Shown piece after piece: positions 1 to 8,534 of a stretch of DNA of 20,384 nt. The position numbers were made by a program, and so were the translations under genes. The first letter of the stretch is position 1. Every line of letters starts with the position of its first letter. The notes beneath the pieces were generated by a model. It did no database searches. It was given only the letters and a program-made list of their open reading frames with translations, and was not told where the DNA came from. The DNA comes from Candidatus Krumholzibacteriia bacterium (GTDB lineage: Bacteria; Krumholzibacteriota; Krumholzibacteria; WVZY01; JAKEHA01), in NCBI GenBank assembly GCA_029863355.1, contig JAOTVO010000011.1:1-20384 (forward strand). Direction: 5' to 3'.

Positions 1-1492
1 CCTGCTGGTGCCGCTCTACCTGATCTTCGGCGGCGAACCGACGGCGCCGATCCACGCGGTGCTGGTGCTGATGGCGCTGGCCACGGTGGCGTCCGCGTGG
101 CTGCTGTACCGCATCGTCGCTCGGTACGTGCGCGTGAGCGCCGCGGTGACGGCTGCGCTCCTGTGGGTATTCGCGCCGGTCGTCGTCCGGCAATCGGCCA
201 ACGGACTGGAGACCGCGCTGGCGCTGCTGCTGCTGGCCGCCAGCGTAGACTTCTACCTGTCCCGGATTCGTCCGGCGGAGCGACCGCGCCGCCGCGACTT
301 CGCCGCGATGGGACTGCTGCTCGCTCTGGCCGTGCTGGCGCGCGTCGACCAGATCTTTCTGGCCCTGGCCATGACGCTCGACTATCTGCTCGTGATCCGG
401 CGCCGGGGGGCGCCGGCGCGCGCTAACCTGCGCGGTCTGCTCCTCGCCGCGGCGGTCACCACGGCCCTCGTGGTGCCGTGGCCGCTCTTCGGCGCGCTGG
501 CGGTGGGGTCTCCGTTCCCCCAGAGCGGAACCGCCACCCGCTACCTGTCGTTGGCCTACGCGCCCCACTTCCATATGGCCGGCGAGTCGATCGCCGATAC
601 GGGACCGACGGTCGCGTTCCTGTGGGCACACGTCGAGCACTCGCTCTCCGTGCTCAAGATCAATCCGTTCACGCACACGTTTTTCCGCGCCCTGGAGAAG
701 GTGGGCGGTGCCGTGTCCGCGCAGCAGGCGGCCCGCGGCGTCGCGGGCGTCGCGGGCGTGTGCATGCTGCTGGCCGCGGGCGCCTGGCTGGCCCGCCGAC
801 TGCGCCGCAGCGGTCACGCCGCGCGCGAGCTCGCCTTCCTGCTGCTCTACGCGGTCACGCTCATCGCGGCATACTCGTTCTACGTCTTCGGATCGTTCTT
901 CTTCGTGCGTTACTACTACCCCCTCTTCTTCGTGGCGGCGATCTTCGGGGCCCTGATGGTCGAGGAGGTCATGCGCGCGTGGCCGCGCGCCAGCGCGTGG
1001 CTGCGGCGCGTGGCGGCGTCGGGCGCGCTCGCCTACGTGCTCGCGTTTGCCTACATGTCTTACTCGAGCGGTTTCCGGTCCGCGCCGGTCTATCATTTTT
1101 ACGACGTGGCGCGCTGGGTCTCCACGCACACGGCGGTGGACGACACCGTCGGGACCTTCCAGAGCGGCGCGATCGGCTATCTCTCGGGACGGCGCGTCGT
1201 CAACCTGGACGGCAAGGTCAACGGCGAGGCGTTCGCCGCGCTGCGCGCGGGGAAGCTGGGCGCGTACGTGGAGTCGGCGGGAATCGACTTGCTCGTGGAT
1301 CAAGGGAACGTGCTCTCGCTTTTCCTGGCTCGCGAGACGGCGGGCCTGGGCGCGCGCATGGCGACGGACCGCCGCCTCACCGGCGCCGACCTGGGCGCGC
1401 CGGGTTGGGTCGGTTATCACCTCGTGCCCCGCCTGGGCGGGCGCGCGGCACCCGACGCGAGCGTCGGGCCGCCGTCGTCGCTGGGTCCCTAA
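1..1492 (+). CDS. GT-C-type polytopic membrane glycosyltransferase-like protein, 5'-truncated by window edge
   Basis: The reading frame is open from the left edge and closes at TAA 1490-1492. A GTG at position 8 could be read as a start. However, codons before it are open and the protein begins mid-helix, so the real start is probably upstream and the N-terminal first helix and catalytic loop are missing. About 494 residues are visible. Many hydrophobic helices fill residues 10-350. A SANGLETAL segment near residue 65 resembles the loop after the second or third helix of GT39/ArnT-like GT-C transferases. A soluble C-terminal part follows (about 360-480). Enzymes of this architecture use polyprenyl-phosphate sugars at the outer face of the inner membrane. 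Substrate cannot be read from the sequence. The 3' end overlaps the convergent lipid-kinase gene by 4 nt. The family call is moderately sure; the function is inferred. Confidence 0.7.
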   Translation, partial: LLVPLYLIFGGEPTAPIHAVLVLMALATVASAWLLYRIVARYVRVSAAVTAALLWVFAPVVVRQSANGLETALALLLLAASVDFYLSRIRPAERPRRRDFAAMGLLLALAVLARVDQIFLALAMTLDYLLVIRRRGAPARANLRGLLLAAAVTTALVVPWPLFGALAVGSPFPQSGTATRYLSLAYAPHFHMAGESIADTGPTVAFLWAHVEHSLSVLKINPFTHTFFRALEKVGGAVSAQQAARGVAGVAGVCMLLAAGAWLARRLRRSGHAARELAFLLLYAVTLIAAYSFYVFGSFFFVRYYYPLFFVAAIFGALMVEEVMRAWPRASAWLRRVAASGALAYVLAFAYMSYSSGFRSAPVYHFYDVARWVSTHTAVDDTVGTFQSGAIGYLSGRRVVNLDGKVNGEAFAALRAGKLGAYVESAGIDLLVDQGNVLSLFLARETAGLGARMATDRRLTGADLGAPGWVGYHLVPRLGGRAAPDASVGPPSSLGP

Positions 1493-2415
1493 CCGGCCCG
1501 GATCCTCTCCCTTGGCCGGCTCAGGCGGGCCGGCCGGTCACCCGCGAAAAGAACCGGTAGCGCGCGCTCGATCACTCGGAAGCGCAGCTTCTCCGCTTGC
1601 TCGCCCACGTACTCTCCGTCGAGATGCAGGTGAAACGCCCGCGCGCCGGAGACGGCGATTTCGCGGCAGCGCCGCATGACCACGCCGTCGCGGCCCACGT
1701 GCGCCCCGCGGGTCGCGGCTGGCAGGAGCCGGAGCACGCGTGCGCGGCCCATGCCCGCCACGATGCAGGCGTCCAGGTAGCCGTCGTCGGGGTGGGCGTC
1801 GGGGTTGAGACGAAACCCGCCGCCGGTAGTGGGGCCGTTTCCCAGCGACACGAGCAAGCGCTCGCCGGCGATGGTCTCGTGGCCGTCGACTTCGATGTGC
1901 AGAGGGGGACAGTCGTAGCGCGCCAGCGCCTTGAACACGGCGGCCAGATAGAGGAGCATTCCCCCGGGCCCGCGAATGGACCGGCTCTCCCTCGTCACCA
2001 GGGCCTCGAAACCGATGCCCACGCCGTTCACCGCGTAGCGGCCGCCGCACTCGATGACGTCGAGACGCGCGCCCTCGCCGGCGCGCACCACGCGCAGCAG
2101 GTCGTCGGGCGTGCGGGCGAATCCGAACATGCGCGCAAAGTCGTTGCCGGTGCCCACCGGCAGCACGGTAATGGGGGGTGGGTGGGGCATGAGGCCGTTG
2201 ACGACCTCGTGGACGGTCCCGTCGCCGCCCGCCACGCACACCACGTCGGCGCGCGCGGCGCACGCGCGTGCGATCTCGGAGGCGTGTCCGGGCCCTGCGC
2301 TCCAGTGCAGTTCCAGGTCCTCGCCCAGGCGCTCGGCGGCACGCTCGAACTGCGCGAGCAGGCGGCGGGCGCGGCCGCGCCCGGCGCGGGGGTTGGCGAT
2401 GACGACGACGCGCAT
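1489..2415 (-). CDS. YegS/BmrU-family lipid kinase (diacylglycerol kinase catalytic domain)
   Basis: A 308-residue protein of the diacylglycerol/sphingosine kinase superfamily. It should phosphorylate a lipid hydroxyl group with ATP at the inner face of the membrane. The N-terminal catalytic domain starts with MRVVVIANPRAGRGRARRLL. It carries the nucleotide-binding GGDGT loop (residues 63-67, followed by VHEVVNGL) and a GTGNDFAR motif (88-95). The C-terminal beta-sandwich half contains the usual GNGPTTGGGF and DGYLD elements (about 190-215). The frame stays open 31 codons upstream, but ATG 2415 is preferred because the family begins directly with this beta strand. Length is typical (about 300). 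The start is divergent from the propeller gene at 2538, separated by 122 nt. The lipid substrate (diacylglycerol, phosphatidylglycerol or another) cannot be decided. Confidence 0.9.
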   Translation of the reverse strand: MRVVVIANPRAGRGRARRLLAQFERAAERLGEDLELHWSAGPGHASEIARACAARADVVCVAGGDGTVHEVVNGLMPHPPPITVLPVGTGNDFARMFGFARTPDDLLRVVRAGEGARLDVIECGGRYAVNGVGIGFEALVTRESRSIRGPGGMLLYLAAVFKALARYDCPPLHIEVDGHETIAGERLLVSLGNGPTTGGGFRLNPDAHPDDGYLDACIVAGMGRARVLRLLPAATRGAHVGRDGVVMRRCREIAVSGARAFHLHLDGEYVGEQAEKLRFRVIERALPVLFAGDRPARLSRPRERIRAG

Positions 2416-2537
2416 AGATCGACGGAGGCTCGGCGCAGCCGCGGCGGCGGCGCCGTGGAGCGTGAAGGTAAGCGAGGCACGAGCAGCGGTACAGGGAAAA
2501 GTGGACACGGCGCGGGGCCATGGGATAGCCTGCCGGC

Positions 2538-4379
2538 GTGAACCCGCGCGCGCGCATGCTCCTGGCCTCGGCGCTCCTCGCCGGCCTGGCCGCGTCGCAC
2601 CCCGTCGGCGGCGAGGCCGACCTGGCCGGCGCCACCCACCTCCGGCACACGGGCGACGTGCGTGCGCTCTGCCGCGTCGGGGACACGCTGTGGGTGGGCA
2701 CGGGCGGCGGCCTCTTCCTCTACGACCTCGCCGCGCGAGCCGTGGTGGCGCGCCTCGAGGCGGGCGGACCCCTGCCGTCCAGCTCGGTGCGCGCCATCCG
2801 CGCCAAGGGCGACAGCGTCCTGGTGGGCACCGACCGCGGTCTGGTGATCTTCACTCCGGCCGAGACCACGACCTACACGCCCCGGTCCCGACCGCCGGTG
2901 TACAAATCGGTTCCCTTCAGCGACATTCACGCCATCGACCTGGGCCGCGAGCGCGTGTACCTCTCCACACGCGGGCACGGCGTGGGCGTCCTCGGTGGCG
3001 ACAGCGGATGGGTGCTCACACGCGCCGATTCGCTCCTGGACAACACGGCTTTCGGCGTGGTGGAAGCCTTCGATACGACGACGTGGTTCGCCACGTCGGC
3101 GGGTCTGTGCGCGTATCGAGACAGCGCCTGGGTGAGCTTCCGCGCGGGCGCGGGGATCCCGCGCGGCGAGCTGCGCGCCATGCTGCCCGCGCGCGAGGCG
3201 CTCCGGTATTTCATTCTCGTTGGCGGCTACGGCGTCTACTCCTTCGACGGCGAACGGGCGCGCCGCATCACCCGGAGCGGGCTCTTTCCCGAGGACGACG
3301 TGTCGGCGATCGCGGTGGACTCGACCGGGCACCTCTGGGCCGCGGGGAGGTACGGCGGAGTGGCGGTCTACCAGAACGGGCACTGGACGGCCCTGCACGA
3401 GACGGACGTTTCGCTCGCCGGCGAACGCTGGCGGTGCGCCTACACGAGCCCGCAGGGAGCGGTCTACTTCGGCACGCGCGGCGGAACCGTGCTGGCCGTC
3501 GAGGACGCCAACCTGAGCCGGATTCGGTTGCCCGTCGGTCTTCCCGCGCCCGACGCGTACGGCTTCGCCGGTGGCGACGCGGGTGCCGTGTGGTTCGCGA
3601 GCGGCGGCCGGGTCCTGCGCGCGGATGCCGCCGGCAGCGTGGCGGACGACGGTGGCCCCGACGGCATCAACGCGCTGGCGCGGTCGCCGGGTGGGGAGCT
3701 ATGGGTGGCGGGTCGGTGGTCGGTGTATCGCCGTTCGGCCTCGGGCTACGAGCCCGTCGCCGTCGACACGCGCGAGCGCGATCCGTCGTTCGTCTCCATC
3801 TGCTGGGACCGCGACGGCAACCTGTGGGTCGGCCTGCGATCCGGCGCCATCTACCGCCACGACGGAGGCATCTGGATGCGCATGGCCGATGCGGGCGAGT
3901 GGTTCGAAGGAGCCGTCGTGTCGCTGACGCCGGGCGAGCGCGGAGAGCTGTGGGCCGTCGGGGGGGGAAGTTGCGCTCGCTTCGCCGTGGGCGGGTGGCG
4001 CGCGTTTCCGGCCGACTCGTTCGCCGGAGAGCGCGTGCGCGACCTCGTGCCGACCAGCCGCGGCGCGATGGTGGCGACGGTGGGCGGACTCTGGGATCTC
4101 GCCACCGACGGGTGCCGGCGCCTGGAATTCACGCTCGACGGCGGCCCACCGTTCCCGTCCGGCGTGGAACCTCTGTGCCTGGCCCGCGACGGCGCCGGGA
4201 GATGGTACGTGGGGACGACGACCGGCGTGCTCGCCGTCGAAGGCGCGAGCGCGCGGCGCTACGGCGTCCGCTCGGGACTGGGCGAACCCGTGCTGGACGT
4301 GTTCGTCGAGTCGGGGTTCCTGTGGATCGGCTTCGAGCGGGACGGTGTGGCGCGCGTGCCGCTCGAAAGCCTCTGGTGA
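2538..4379 (+). CDS. Secreted two-component-regulator-type beta-propeller protein
   Basis: A 613-residue protein made almost wholly of repeats of about 40-45 residues with the Reg_prop signature. Examples are TLWVGTGGGLFLYD near residue 54, SVLVGTDRGLVIF near 94, HLWAAGRYGGVAVYQNG near 270, NLWVGLRSGAIYRHDGG near 430 and RWYVGTTTGVLAVEG near 555. I count about 13 blades, enough for two seven-bladed propellers. The N-terminus (MNPRARMLLASALLAGLAAS) is a plausible signal peptide, so the protein is probably periplasmic or exported. Such propellers usually form the sensor part of hybrid histidine kinases, but no transmembrane helix or kinase domain follows. The start is GTG 2538. An in-frame ATG at 2556 is an alternative that keeps the signal peptide. 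No clear ribosome-binding site is seen before either. Ligand and role are unknown. Confidence 0.82.
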   Translation: MNPRARMLLASALLAGLAASHPVGGEADLAGATHLRHTGDVRALCRVGDTLWVGTGGGLFLYDLAARAVVARLEAGGPLPSSSVRAIRAKGDSVLVGTDRGLVIFTPAETTTYTPRSRPPVYKSVPFSDIHAIDLGRERVYLSTRGHGVGVLGGDSGWVLTRADSLLDNTAFGVVEAFDTTTWFATSAGLCAYRDSAWVSFRAGAGIPRGELRAMLPAREALRYFILVGGYGVYSFDGERARRITRSGLFPEDDVSAIAVDSTGHLWAAGRYGGVAVYQNGHWTALHETDVSLAGERWRCAYTSPQGAVYFGTRGGTVLAVEDANLSRIRLPVGLPAPDAYGFAGGDAGAVWFASGGRVLRADAAGSVADDGGPDGINALARSPGGELWVAGRWSVYRRSASGYEPVAVDTRERDPSFVSICWDRDGNLWVGLRSGAIYRHDGGIWMRMADAGEWFEGAVVSLTPGERGELWAVGGGSCARFAVGGWRAFPADSFAGERVRDLVPTSRGAMVATVGGLWDLATDGCRRLEFTLDGGPPFPSGVEPLCLARDGAGRWYVGTTTGVLAVEGASARRYGVRSGLGEPVLDVFVESGFLWIGFERDGVARVPLESLW

Positions 4380-4511
4380 CCGGTCCGCGACGGTGGTATC
4401 ATGGAGAAGGCCCCCCCCAGCGGGCCGGATGCGTGAACACAGGAGGGACATCAGAGCCACTGGTAACGACTCCATAGAGGTCGCGCGGAGCGCGCCGCGG
4501 CCCATTTTCGC

Positions 4512-4540
4512 TTGTGGCATCTCTGGGCCGCGTGTATAGG
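4512..4540 (+). promoter_or_regulatory. Candidate sigma-70-like promoter for the GT2-wzz-ligase genes
   Basis: TTGTGG (4512-4517), a 17-nt spacer and TATAGG (4535-4540) lie 36 nt before ATG 4577, inside the 197-nt gap after the propeller gene. The match to the consensus is moderate and spacing is ideal. The same gap holds a C8 tract at 4411-4418. Assignment is by eye only. Confidence 0.35.
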
Positions 4541-4576
4541 ATTGGCGTGGCTCCGAGCGCCGGGAGTAGATGAACC

Positions 4577-5815
4577 ATGTGGCAGCTTCTCTTCTGGGGC
4601 AGCGTTGCTCTCGTTGCCTACACGTACGCCGGATACCCCGTCCTGCTCTGTCTGCTCGGCCTGGCCCGGCGTCGGCGCGCGCCCGGCGGCGCGTCGGACG
4701 CACCCTCGACCTGCCTCATCATATCGGCATTCGACGAGGAGAGCGTGATCCGCGCGAAGATCGAGAACTCGATCGCGCTGGATTACCCGCGCGATCGCCT
4801 CGCCATCTTCGTCGCGTCGGACGGGTCGACCGACCGCACCACGGCGGTGGCATCGTCCTACGAGGACATGGGCGTGCGTCTGCACCACGACCCGCGCCGG
4901 CGGGGCAAGAGCGCCGTGCTCAACGAGGTGGTCGCCGGATTGGACTGCGACATCGTCGCGTTCACCGACGCCAACTCGCTTTTCGCGGCGGACGCGCTGG
5001 AGAGGCTATGCCGATGCTTCGACGATCCGGACGTCGGCTGCGTCGTGGGGCGGCTGCGCTACGTGCAGGGAGGGGAAACGTCGGTGGGCAAGGGCGAAGG
5101 TATCTACTGGCGCTACGAGGCGTTGATCAGCCGGCTCGAGAGCCGCCTCGGTAGCGTGCTCGTTGCCAACGGTTCCATCTTCGCCATCCGGCGCCAGCTG
5201 TTCCGCCCGCTCTACGCGGAAGTGGCCAACGACTTCCAGATCCCTTTCGACATCGCCGCGCAGGGAAAACGCGTGGTATACGAGCCGCGGGCGGTGGCGA
5301 CGGAGCCGACGACGGTGTACTGGCGCGAGGAGTTCGGCCGGAAAGTGCGCATCGTGTTGCGCGGGCTGACCGGCTGGTCGCTCTTGCGCAAGCGCATTCG
5401 CGGTTTCCGCCGCTTCCAGTTCTGGTCGCACAAGATGCTGCGCTGGTTGGTGGGCGCGGCGGCGGTGGTAGCGTTCGTTTCCAGTGCGGTGCCCGCCGCG
5501 CGGGGGAGCGCGCTCTACGCCGCGCTGCTGGGGGCGCAGGTCGCGTTCTACGCCGCCGCGATGGTTGGACTCGTGACGCGGCGCGCGCCGCGCCCGCGCC
5601 GGGCATTCTACATTCCCTTCTACTTCACGATGGTCAACGCGGCCGCCCTGACGGCGATCGCGCGGTTCCTCGCGGGCGAGCGGCTCACCGTTTGGGAGAA
5701 AGCGGAAAGCACGCGGCTGGTGCCCCAGCCGGGCGCGTCCGGCCCGCGCGGCGAGGCGACGGAGGCGGTGGCGGCCGGGGTCGACGACGGCGCGGCGCGC
5801 GCGGCCAAACGATGA
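4577..5815 (+). CDS. Membrane-anchored family 2 glycosyltransferase
   Basis: A 412-residue GT2 (GT-A fold) processive-type glycosyltransferase, expected to add sugars from nucleotide-sugar donors on the cytoplasmic side of the membrane. An N-terminal helix (residues 3-29) precedes the catalytic domain. Visible motifs are DGSTD (82-86), the metal-binding DAN (131-133), the acceptor-site NDF (218-220, in place of the common ED) and RKVRI (255-259) in the position of the Q/RxxRW motif. Two or three C-terminal helices follow (about 288-305, 312-334, 345-366). The tail is low-complexity and Ala/Gly-rich. GGGAG at 4562-4566, 10 nt before ATG 4577, supports this start; an in-frame check of ATG 4570 fails. 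The stop TGA (5813-5815) overlaps the ATG of the next gene, suggesting translational coupling. It probably builds an exopolysaccharide or O-antigen repeat unit; the sugar is unknown. Confidence 0.88.
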   Translation: MWQLLFWGSVALVAYTYAGYPVLLCLLGLARRRRAPGGASDAPSTCLIISAFDEESVIRAKIENSIALDYPRDRLAIFVASDGSTDRTTAVASSYEDMGVRLHHDPRRRGKSAVLNEVVAGLDCDIVAFTDANSLFAADALERLCRCFDDPDVGCVVGRLRYVQGGETSVGKGEGIYWRYEALISRLESRLGSVLVANGSIFAIRRQLFRPLYAEVANDFQIPFDIAAQGKRVVYEPRAVATEPTTVYWREEFGRKVRIVLRGLTGWSLLRKRIRGFRRFQFWSHKMLRWLVGAAAVVAFVSSAVPAARGSALYAALLGAQVAFYAAAMVGLVTRRAPRPRRAFYIPFYFTMVNAAALTAIARFLAGERLTVWEKAESTRLVPQPGASGPRGEATEAVAAGVDDGAARAAKR

Positions 5816-7008
5816 GTATGCTGTTCTTCTTCAAGACCATCGTCGTGTGGCGGAAGTTCATCCTAGCCGCGGGTCTGGGCACGGCCGCCGTCACGGCGGC
5901 GATCAGCCTGTTTCTGCCCAAGTGGTACACGGCCACCACGTCGGTCTTCCCACCCGAGACGACCTCGGGTGGGCCCATGTACACGGAGCTCATCGAGAGC
6001 CTGTCGCTGCCTCTGCTGAGCGGCCTCGGCGCCGGCGTGGCGCCGGAGACGATTTACATCGACATGCTGCGCAGCCGGCGCATCGGCGAGCAGGTGATCG
6101 AAGAGTTCGATCTGATCGACCGGTACCGCGCCCGCCGCCTGGAGGAGGCGCTCAACGAGCTGCACTCGCACACCGGGTTCACCCTGCTCGAAAACGGGCT
6201 GCTGGTGATCACCTTCGAGGATCGCGACGCGGATCGCGCCGCCGCCATCGCCAACCGAATGGTGCAGCTCCTCGACGGGCTCAGCCGCGAGCTCAACGTC
6301 AAGCGCGCCGGCCGGACGCGCGAGTTCATCGAGAAGCAGATGACCATCCGCGAGGCCCAGATGGCCGAGGCGGAGACGACGCTCAGGCGGTTTCAGGAGG
6401 AATACCGGACGCTCGAGCTGGAGGAGCAGCTGCGCTCCGCCATGGAGATCGTGGGCACGCTCACCGCCCAGGCCATCGCACTGGAGACCGAGCTCGAGAT
6501 CCTCTCCCAGTACACCTCGACGACGTCGGAAGAGTACGTGCGCAAGCAGCGGGAGTACGACGAGGTCGTCCGCCAGCTCTCCAAGCTGAAGACCCCTTCC
6601 GGTAGCGACGACGAGGACCTCGTGCGCTCGTTCATCCCCACGCTCTCACAGGTGCCGGAGCTGGCGCTGGAGTTCATGCGCCTGCGGCGCAAAGTCGAGA
6701 TCGAGTCCACCGTATACACGATGCTCGTGAAGGAGTTCGAGAACGCGCGCATCGAGGAGGCGCGCGACATGCCCACCGTGCAGGTGCTCGACCTCGCGCA
6801 GCCGCCGTCGATCCGCAGCCGCCCCCAGCGCAAGCTCCTCGTGCTCGCGGGCCTTCTGCTGGGGTTGGCCTGGAGTGCGTTGCTCGCCCTCTTCGTGACT
6901 TCGTGGCGCGCCGGGGAGGGCCGGACGGGTACCATCCGCGAGGTGCTCGCGCCCGTCGCCGGTGACCTCGCGCGCCTGTTCCGGCGGGGCCGACGGCCGA
7001 CGGCATGA
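5812..7008 (+). CDS. Wzz/chain-length-determinant family protein without kinase domain
   Basis: A 398-residue polysaccharide co-polymerase. Helix 1 (about residues 16-36) is followed by a periplasmic region with the KWYTATTSVFPPE entry typical of Wzz. A long coiled-coil-forming stretch spans about 170-260. A second helix (about 342-362) is preceded by a proline-rich AQPPSIRSRPQRK segment, the usual Wzz signature. Proteins of this family oligomerise in the inner membrane and set polysaccharide chain length. There is no Walker motif or Tyr-rich tail, so the fused BY-kinase of many exopolysaccharide systems is absent here. The start ATG 5812 overlaps the upstream stop as ATGA. The frame is open further upstream, but only in the shadow of the glycosyltransferase. 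A second in-frame ATG at 5818 is possible. The stop overlaps the next start in the same way. Confidence 0.88.
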   Translation: MSMLFFFKTIVVWRKFILAAGLGTAAVTAAISLFLPKWYTATTSVFPPETTSGGPMYTELIESLSLPLLSGLGAGVAPETIYIDMLRSRRIGEQVIEEFDLIDRYRARRLEEALNELHSHTGFTLLENGLLVITFEDRDADRAAAIANRMVQLLDGLSRELNVKRAGRTREFIEKQMTIREAQMAEAETTLRRFQEEYRTLELEEQLRSAMEIVGTLTAQAIALETELEILSQYTSTTSEEYVRKQREYDEVVRQLSKLKTPSGSDDEDLVRSFIPTLSQVPELALEFMRLRRKVEIESTVYTMLVKEFENARIEEARDMPTVQVLDLAQPPSIRSRPQRKLLVLAGLLLGLAWSALLALFVTSWRAGEGRTGTIREVLAPVAGDLARLFRRGRRPTA

Positions 7009-8381
7009 CCGGCGCCCTTTCCCAGACCAGCCTCCGGCCGCGCGCCGTGCTCCTGGCGCTCGCCGTCCTGCCCATCGTCCTGCTCGTCTTTGCGCCCCAG
7101 GCGGGGTGGGGTCGGCTGGTCGTGCTGGCCGCGGCCGGTTGCGCCGCGGTGGCGGCCGGCTGCGCCGTCCTGGTGCGGCCGATTCTCGGCGTGTACGCCA
7201 TCGTCTTCTACGTGTTCGCGGGGGCGGGACAGCTGCTGCACTTGCCCCTGGCAGCGCCGCTGGTCGCACTGCTCTTCGTGGCCGCCCTGCTCGACCTCGT
7301 GCGCGGCGCCGACGCGCGCTTGCGCGATGATCCCTTCTGGTGGGGCGTGGGCCTGTTCATCGCGCTGGGCATCCAGTCCATGCTCGTCGCCCACCGCATC
7401 GATATCTCTCTCTTGCGCCTCGCCGCGTACCTCAAGGCGCTGGTCCTCGTCTTCGTCACGGTCCAGTTCGTGCGCAGCGCAGAACAGCTGCGCACGCTGA
7501 CGCGCGTGGTGTTCGCCGCCGGCGTCGCGACTATTCTTCTTGGCGTCGTGTCGCATGCGCTGGGGCGGGGGACGGAGGTCGTGACGGCGGGCCCGATCGG
7601 CATGATTCGCTTCTCCGGACTGCACCGGGATCCCAACGAGGCGGCGGCCTACCTGTGCGCGGCGCTGCCCTTCGGCATCCTGGCGCTGAGGGACGCGCGG
7701 CGCGCGTGGCTGCGCCTGGCGTGCGCGCTGGGCGTCGTGCTGCTGGTCGTCGGCGTGTTCGCGACCTTTTCACGCGCCGCCGTCTTCACGCTGGCGCTCG
7801 TCGCCGCCGGCGCGATGGCGCGCGAGGTGCGCGGCCGGCGCGGCTGGCTCGCCGTTCTCGTCCTGCTGGCCGTGGGCGTCCTGCTCGGCCCCCGCTATTA
7901 CTTCGAGCGCGTGTTCGCGCTCGGCGACGTCGTCTCCAACGTCAACCGGGACTGGTCGGTGCTGATGCGCATGCGCGCGCTGGAGACGGCGTGGGAGCTC
8001 TTCACCCAGCACCCGCTCACCGGCGTGGGCATGGGCAACTTCATCGTGCGCGGCGATTACAACCTCTGGATCCGCATCGTTGTACACAACTCGTACATGG
8101 AAGTGCTCGTGGGCATGGGTATCTTCGGGCTGGCCGCCTTCCTCACCATGCTCGGCGCCGCGCTGCGTCACCCGGCCGCGGGCGCGCGCGAGCGATGGCC
8201 GGGCCGCGAGTGGATGCGCCCGCTCTGCTATTACGTTGTCGTGTCGATGGGCTCCGCGATGGCGAGCGCCCTCTTCCTCTCCACCAGCTACCGCTACCTG
8301 CTGTGGATCCCGGTTGCCGCCGCCCTGATCGTGGGCGGCCTGCGCCGGGAAGCACGCGGGGCGCATGCCATAAGTCGTTGA
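7005..8381 (+). CDS. O-antigen ligase / Wzy-type polysaccharide polymerase
   Basis: A 458-residue polytopic inner-membrane protein with about 10-12 hydrophobic helices. It fits the Wzy_C (O-antigen ligase) family. Key features are GLHRDPNEAAAYL near residue 205, FSRAA near 255 and a large periplasmic loop with HPLTGVGMGNF near 338. The conserved catalytic-type His is H361 in VVHNSYMEVLVGMG. These enzymes either ligate undecaprenyl-linked polysaccharide to lipid A-core or another acceptor, or polymerise repeat units; ligases and polymerases cannot be separated by sequence reading alone. The start ATG 7005 overlaps the wzz-like stop (ATGA), placing it in one operon with the GT2 and Wzz genes. 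The stop is at 8379-8381. Confidence 0.87.
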   Translation: MTGALSQTSLRPRAVLLALAVLPIVLLVFAPQAGWGRLVVLAAAGCAAVAAGCAVLVRPILGVYAIVFYVFAGAGQLLHLPLAAPLVALLFVAALLDLVRGADARLRDDPFWWGVGLFIALGIQSMLVAHRIDISLLRLAAYLKALVLVFVTVQFVRSAEQLRTLTRVVFAAGVATILLGVVSHALGRGTEVVTAGPIGMIRFSGLHRDPNEAAAYLCAALPFGILALRDARRAWLRLACALGVVLLVVGVFATFSRAAVFTLALVAAGAMAREVRGRRGWLAVLVLLAVGVLLGPRYYFERVFALGDVVSNVNRDWSVLMRMRALETAWELFTQHPLTGVGMGNFIVRGDYNLWIRIVVHNSYMEVLVGMGIFGLAAFLTMLGAALRHPAAGARERWPGREWMRPLCYYVVVSMGSAMASALFLSTSYRYLLWIPVAAALIVGGLRREARGAHAISR

Positions 8382-8383
8382 TT

Positions 8384-8534
8384 TAAAATACCTTGCGTGT
8401 TCACCCCGCGCTGTCCGGCGGCGGGCCGGCCGCGCGCGCCTGCAACCCGGGGGCGGGAACCCACGTCTACAAGGCGTGTACAAGCGCACGAACGCACGAA
8501 ATCGGGGGTCCCCCCCCTTCCGAGGAGGAATGAG
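8384..8534 (+). promoter_or_regulatory. 5' leader of the PDZ gene with repeats and ribosome-binding site
   Basis: This intergenic leader holds a TAAAAT box (8384-8389) with no good -35 partner. It also has a GGAAC element at 8456-8460 that could be the -35 of an ECF-type promoter, and a perfect tandem 8-mer CGCACGAA at 8485-8492 and 8493-8500. G5-T-C8 follows at 8504-8517. The ribosome-binding site GAGGAGG is at 8522-8528, 6 nt before ATG 8535. The ribosome-binding site is firm; the other elements are candidates only. Confidence 0.4.

Noticed and set aside
1489..1492. Tail-to-tail 4-nt overlap of the first two genes as a regulatory device
   Set aside because: Short convergent overlaps with CTAA are a common result of compact genomes. 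No terminator or other element is seen.
4411..4418. C8 tract in the gap before the GT2 gene as a phase-variation switch
   Set aside because: It lies outside any coding frame and outside the candidate promoter spacer, and homopolymers of this size are common in GC-rich DNA. Read-length variation would be needed to support it.
2054..4477. An 807-codon plus-strand open frame over the lipid kinase and propeller genes
   Set aside because: It crosses two real genes in other frames and is very Arg-rich without motifs, so it is a shadow.
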